Shown piece by piece: positions 33,367-36,189 of a stretch of 36,189 bases of DNA; within the stretch, counting starts at the first letter, position 1, and the number at the start of each line of letters is the position of its first letter. The notes under the pieces were generated by a model. The model saw only the letters and a list, made by a program, of their open reading frames with translations. It was not told where the DNA came from and did not search any database. Origin of the DNA: Gammaproteobacteria bacterium (GTDB lineage: Bacteria > Pseudomonadota > Gammaproteobacteria > Pseudomonadales > Pseudomonadaceae); NCBI GenBank assembly GCA_012513235.1, contig JAAZCO010000347.1:1-36189 (forward strand), written 5' to 3'. The position numbers and the translations under genes are program-made.

Positions 33367-33418
33367 CTAAGTTATAGTTACACTTTTCAATAACAATAAG
33401 CCAAGAGCATATAACACT

Positions 33419-33529
33419 ATGATGAATTCGCCAGATTTAGCAGCGAAGCCAACTGCGCACGACGCTACCACTGCATACTCGACTTTACCCAAACGCATTC
33501 CCATCAGCACCACGCAACCGGCAGAATAA
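33419..33529 (+). pseudogene. Relic N-terminus of the second MFS gene, or leader ORF
   Basis: A 36-codon frame begins MMNSPDLAAKPTAHDA, matching MNNSHDAVAQPTAGQT of the MFS protein at 11511, and sits downstream of a matching promoter region. Similarity fades after about 20 codons, and the frame ends at TAA 33527, 18 bp before the LuxR start. It is most likely what remains of a duplicated MFS promoter plus 5' end. It may now act as a translated leader for the LuxR gene. Confidence 0.7.
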
Positions 33530-33547
33530 AGCGCGTAATAGGAGGCT

Positions 33548-34720
33548 ATGGTGAAACACGACCCACTTTCCAGCTCTGCACTATTGGATCTGGTTGGACT
33601 GATTTATGAGTCCATTAATGAGGATTCACCTTGGTATAGTTTTGCCGACAGCTTACGCAAGATTTTAGGCGCTAAAGCTGTCTCGGTGACCTTGCATCAC
33701 TCGCCCGATGTGCTGCATGACATCCACGTACTGGCTGCTGGCTCGGATAATCAAGTGGACTGGCTGGATGCTGAAATCACCTACCGCGAGCGTTTTTCCC
33801 ATATTGAGCTGTTACAACCCAAGCGAGTCGCACCGGGACAGATACTGTATATCGACGCCTCGATGGTCGACAGTGCTTGTGCTGACTATTTTTCGGCTTT
33901 AGGTATTCAAGGCTCGCTGCGCACCTGCTTTAGCGAAACGGCCAGTGATATGCGCTGCTGGATTGATATAGTCCTCGATACCACAACCGCCACTACAGAT
34001 TTTATTCAACATGCCTGCGCCTTACTTAAGCAACTGTTACCGCACTTATCACGTGCACTGGGCTTATATGCCAAGCTGCAACAGCAAGAAACTCAGCGTG
34101 ATATTTATGAAGCCAGCTTAGACCACCTCGCGCTTGGCTGCGTGATGCTCGATAGCCAAGCTCAAGTGCTGTGCTCCAATCAAGCTGCCAACGATATGAT
34201 TGAGCAATACGCGGGCCTAACAGTGACACAACAGCGTTTGACCCTGCAGGATAAAAACACACAACATGAACTCAACCAAGCCGTCAGCCATGCACTCAAG
34301 CAACGCACAAAAACCAGCAGCACAGATGATGAACGCTTAATCCGAGTGCGCTTAACGGATGGCATGGTGCTCGGTTTACTGGTCACCCCAGCACCCTTGA
34401 TCAGCCACTATCAAGGCAAGCGCGCACCTCATGTGATTATCTATCTGACGCAACTGGGCGTTGGTCGCAACAGCACTACAAGTGATGAGTACAGCAGTGC
34501 CGGTGTTTCAGTAGCGCGCTTGTTTGACCTCACACCACAAGAAGGCAAACTGGCTCTACTGCTTGCTGCAGGACACACCATCAGCGAAGCCTCGGAGCAG
34601 CTTGGCGTGGCCGTGTCTGCTGCGCGAAATTACTCCAAAAGTATCTACGCCAAACTCGATATCAGAGGGCAACATGATTTGGTGCGCCTAGTCTCCAAAA
34701 GCTTCGCTTTACTACGTTAA
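33548..34720 (+). CDS. LuxR-family regulator with C-terminal HTH (TeiR-like)
   Basis: The 390-residue protein has a long N-terminal sensing region and a C-terminal LuxR/FixJ helix-turn-helix at about residues 320-380 (LTPQEGKLALLLAAGHTISEASEQL, then SAARNYSKSIYAKLDI, split here). Length and layout resemble TeiR, the LuxR-type activator of testosterone catabolism in Comamonas, but I cannot run an alignment. It lacks an obvious receiver domain, and the middle (ASLDHLALGCVMLDSQAQVLCSN) looks PAS-like. It is the best candidate to bind the GTC-N6-GAC boxes. AGGAGG is 2 bp before ATG 33548 and 5 bp before GTG 33551, so the start could be either. Confidence 0.88.
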   Translation: MVKHDPLSSSALLDLVGLIYESINEDSPWYSFADSLRKILGAKAVSVTLHHSPDVLHDIHVLAAGSDNQVDWLDAEITYRERFSHIELLQPKRVAPGQILYIDASMVDSACADYFSALGIQGSLRTCFSETASDMRCWIDIVLDTTTATTDFIQHACALLKQLLPHLSRALGLYAKLQQQETQRDIYEASLDHLALGCVMLDSQAQVLCSNQAANDMIEQYAGLTVTQQRLTLQDKNTQHELNQAVSHALKQRTKTSSTDDERLIRVRLTDGMVLGLLVTPAPLISHYQGKRAPHVIIYLTQLGVGRNSTTSDEYSSAGVSVARLFDLTPQEGKLALLLAAGHTISEASEQLGVAVSAARNYSKSIYAKLDIRGQHDLVRLVSKSFALLR

Positions 34721-34819
34721 ACACTGGTACCAACTGGCACTAGCGCCATGCAGCTAGCACTGCGTAGGATTGAATCAAGAGGCTTGTACCGCTTGTGGTT
34801 CAGCTGGTTTTTATCCGCT

Positions 34820-36189
34820 ATGAGGTATAAAACATTGGGTTGGAAAAAATACGTAGGCGCACAGGGCGCTCAAGCCCCATCTTCTGCCAGTTATGAAAAA
34901 GGTACAGTGCCAATCAATTACAGCGGCTGGCCGCTTGAGCAGCCTGCTACTCAATACTGCGCATTAAGTGAGGATATCGATACTGATGTCGTGATTATCG
35001 GCGCTGGTTTAGCAGGGGCTTCTGTAGCCTTGCATTTAGCTGAGCGCGGCATCCATGCTGTACTGCTCGAAGCCAATCAGCCCGGCAGTGGCGCCTCAGG
35101 TCGTAACGCTGGGCATATCCAGCCTAATCTTGCGTCATTTGAGCCTCTTACAGCACATAAGGATGGCGGCAAAGCCTTTATTGATTACTTCACCAAACAC
35201 CGTAATATCGTTTTTGATCTAGCAAAAAAATACGCTATGGACGCTGATGTCATTGCCTGCGGACTGGTGGAGGCTGCGAAAAAACCTCATGCTGATCTCG
35301 AGCAAAAAGCCAAACTCTGGCAATCACACGGCTACAATATCGATATTATCGGCGCAGATCAGCTGAAAAGCATGCTCGGTACCGATGTTTATAATTACGG
35401 TGTACATTGGCACGAAGGCGGTCAAGTTAACCCTTATCTGTTCACCAATGGCATGGTCAGCGCCGCAGTCAAACTTGGCGCGCAAGTGTATGGCGATTCC
35501 AAGGTGCTGGCGTGCGAAGCTGCTGGCAAAAACTGGCGTGTACGGACGGCTACTGGCAGCGTGACTGCACCCCAAGTGATTATTTGTACTAACGGTCATG
35601 CCGACAGCGCTTTTTTCCCGGAATTGCAAAACACCAACTACCCTCTTGTTGCTTGTGGTCTAGCCACTCGTCCATTATCGGAAGAGTTACTCGCGTCTAT
35701 TAATCCCGCGCGTGTGGTGTTATCTCAGCACCCCGCTGGCCTCTACCCGTTGGTGATTGATAATCGTAACCGCCTGATTACCGCAACTATTCCCGGTATA
35801 GGTCGCGCGCAGCAAGCTGATAAATATTTTGCCTACTTCTTACGCTATTTGCACCGCACCTTCCCCGCCACGCGCAACGCTAATATCACCATGGAATCGT
35901 ACTGGACCGGTATGACTGCCAACTCATCCCACCATTACGATCAGTGCTATCCAAAGCTCTATCAAGTGGCAGAAGGTGTGCATGGCCTGATGAACTTTGG
36001 CTCATGGGGCAACCTACTTGGCCCGATGATGGGTATGAGCCTGGCAAACGCGCTGGCCGACGGCTGCATAGAGCGTTGCGTACTGCCGATCGAAACACCA
36101 CAAACAGTGCGTTTCCCAGGCTTATTTGAAACTAAAATACGTCGCACTTTAATCCCCATTGCCCGTGTCGCTGACCGCTTTGATCTAAC
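34820..36189 (+). CDS. FAD-dependent oxidoreductase (DAO/PuuB-like), partial
   Basis: An open frame of 456 codons that runs off the right edge without a stop. It has DVVIIGAGLAGASVALHLAERG near residue 58 as the FAD dinucleotide fold, then GSGASGRNAGHIQP, typical of D-amino-acid-oxidase-fold proteins such as gamma-glutamylputrescine oxidase. The late segment MESYWTGMTANSSHHY and GLMNFGSWGNLLGPMMG close the flavin site. The start is uncertain: ATG 34748 and ATG 34820 lack good ribosome sites, while TTG 34835 has GAGGT 7 bp upstream. It would oxidise an amine or amino acid. Its link to the rest of the region is unclear, and no box is seen in the 34721-34819 gap. Confidence 0.85.
   Translation, partial: MRYKTLGWKKYVGAQGAQAPSSASYEKGTVPINYSGWPLEQPATQYCALSEDIDTDVVIIGAGLAGASVALHLAERGIHAVLLEANQPGSGASGRNAGHIQPNLASFEPLTAHKDGGKAFIDYFTKHRNIVFDLAKKYAMDADVIACGLVEAAKKPHADLEQKAKLWQSHGYNIDIIGADQLKSMLGTDVYNYGVHWHEGGQVNPYLFTNGMVSAAVKLGAQVYGDSKVLACEAAGKNWRVRTATGSVTAPQVIICTNGHADSAFFPELQNTNYPLVACGLATRPLSEELLASINPARVVLSQHPAGLYPLVIDNRNRLITATIPGIGRAQQADKYFAYFLRYLHRTFPATRNANITMESYWTGMTANSSHHYDQCYPKLYQVAEGVHGLMNFGSWGNLLGPMMGMSLANALADGCIERCVLPIETPQTVRFPGLFETKIRRTLIPIARVADRFDL

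Noticed and set aside
34744..34765. Operator from CTAGC/GCTAG near the LuxR 3' end
   Set aside because: Only 5 bp are paired, which is expected by chance, and no -10 or box accompanies it.
1..36189. Mobile element or prophage as carrier of the island
   Set aside because: No transposase, integrase, tRNA, terminal repeats or phage genes are visible; transfer is possible but not shown by this window.

Overview
This window looks like an accessory catabolic and biosynthetic island from a gammaproteobacterium. That placement is inferred from gene content and style, a CysNC fusion and roughly balanced GC; no rRNA or tRNA is present to confirm it. Coding density is high, operons are tight with short overlaps, and no transposase or integrase is visible.

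Left third (1-12.9 kb): a catabolic region. On the minus strand lie a coniferyl-aldehyde-dehydrogenase-like ALDH, an HsaA-like flavin-dependent monooxygenase of the acyl-CoA dehydrogenase fold, a 3-ketosteroid-dehydrogenase-like flavoprotein and a partial SDR. Divergent from them is an operon with a MarR-fused flavin reductase, a 7-alpha-HSDH-like SDR, the complete lower meta-cleavage trio (2-hydroxypentadienoate hydratase, acylating acetaldehyde dehydrogenase, 4-hydroxy-2-oxovalerate aldolase) and an MFS transporter. A second MFS transporter follows. The set resembles steroid or other polycyclic ring catabolism, but no ring-cleavage dioxygenase or C-C hydrolase is in the window.

Middle (13-25.8 kb): an SLC13/RCK anion permease (minus strand), a third MFS transporter, then a self-contained coenzyme F420 set: NADPH:F420 reductase, cofE, cofD, cofC and a fused cofG/cofH (fbiC). 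Directly after it come cysD, cysNC and cysQ, which make PAPS and remove PAP. No PAPS reductase is present, so this looks like a sulfonation supply rather than assimilation.

Right third (25.8-36.2 kb): a TetR regulator heads a plus-strand run of a PAPS-type sulfotransferase, a DUF1214-like protein, an SDR and an F420-dependent luciferase-like oxidoreductase. After it come an exported NylB-like serine hydrolase, an EthD-like protein (minus), a relic copy of an MFS promoter and N-terminus, a LuxR-type regulator (TeiR-like layout) and a partial FAD oxidoreductase that runs off the right end.

The parts are tied together by a 17-bp box, consensus AGTCYAAANRGACGATG with a GTC-N6-GAC inverted core, which I found in ten intergenic positions, each about 18-21 bp upstream of a -10-like hexamer in most cases. 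It precedes the ALDH, monooxygenase, flavin-reductase operon, MFS2, SLC13, MFS3, F420 operon, TetR/sulfotransferase operon, serine hydrolase and the MFS relic/LuxR gene. The most parsimonious reading is one regulon in which ring catabolism, F420 redox chemistry and PAPS-dependent sulfonation act on a common, unidentified substrate. The LuxR-type protein is the best candidate activator.
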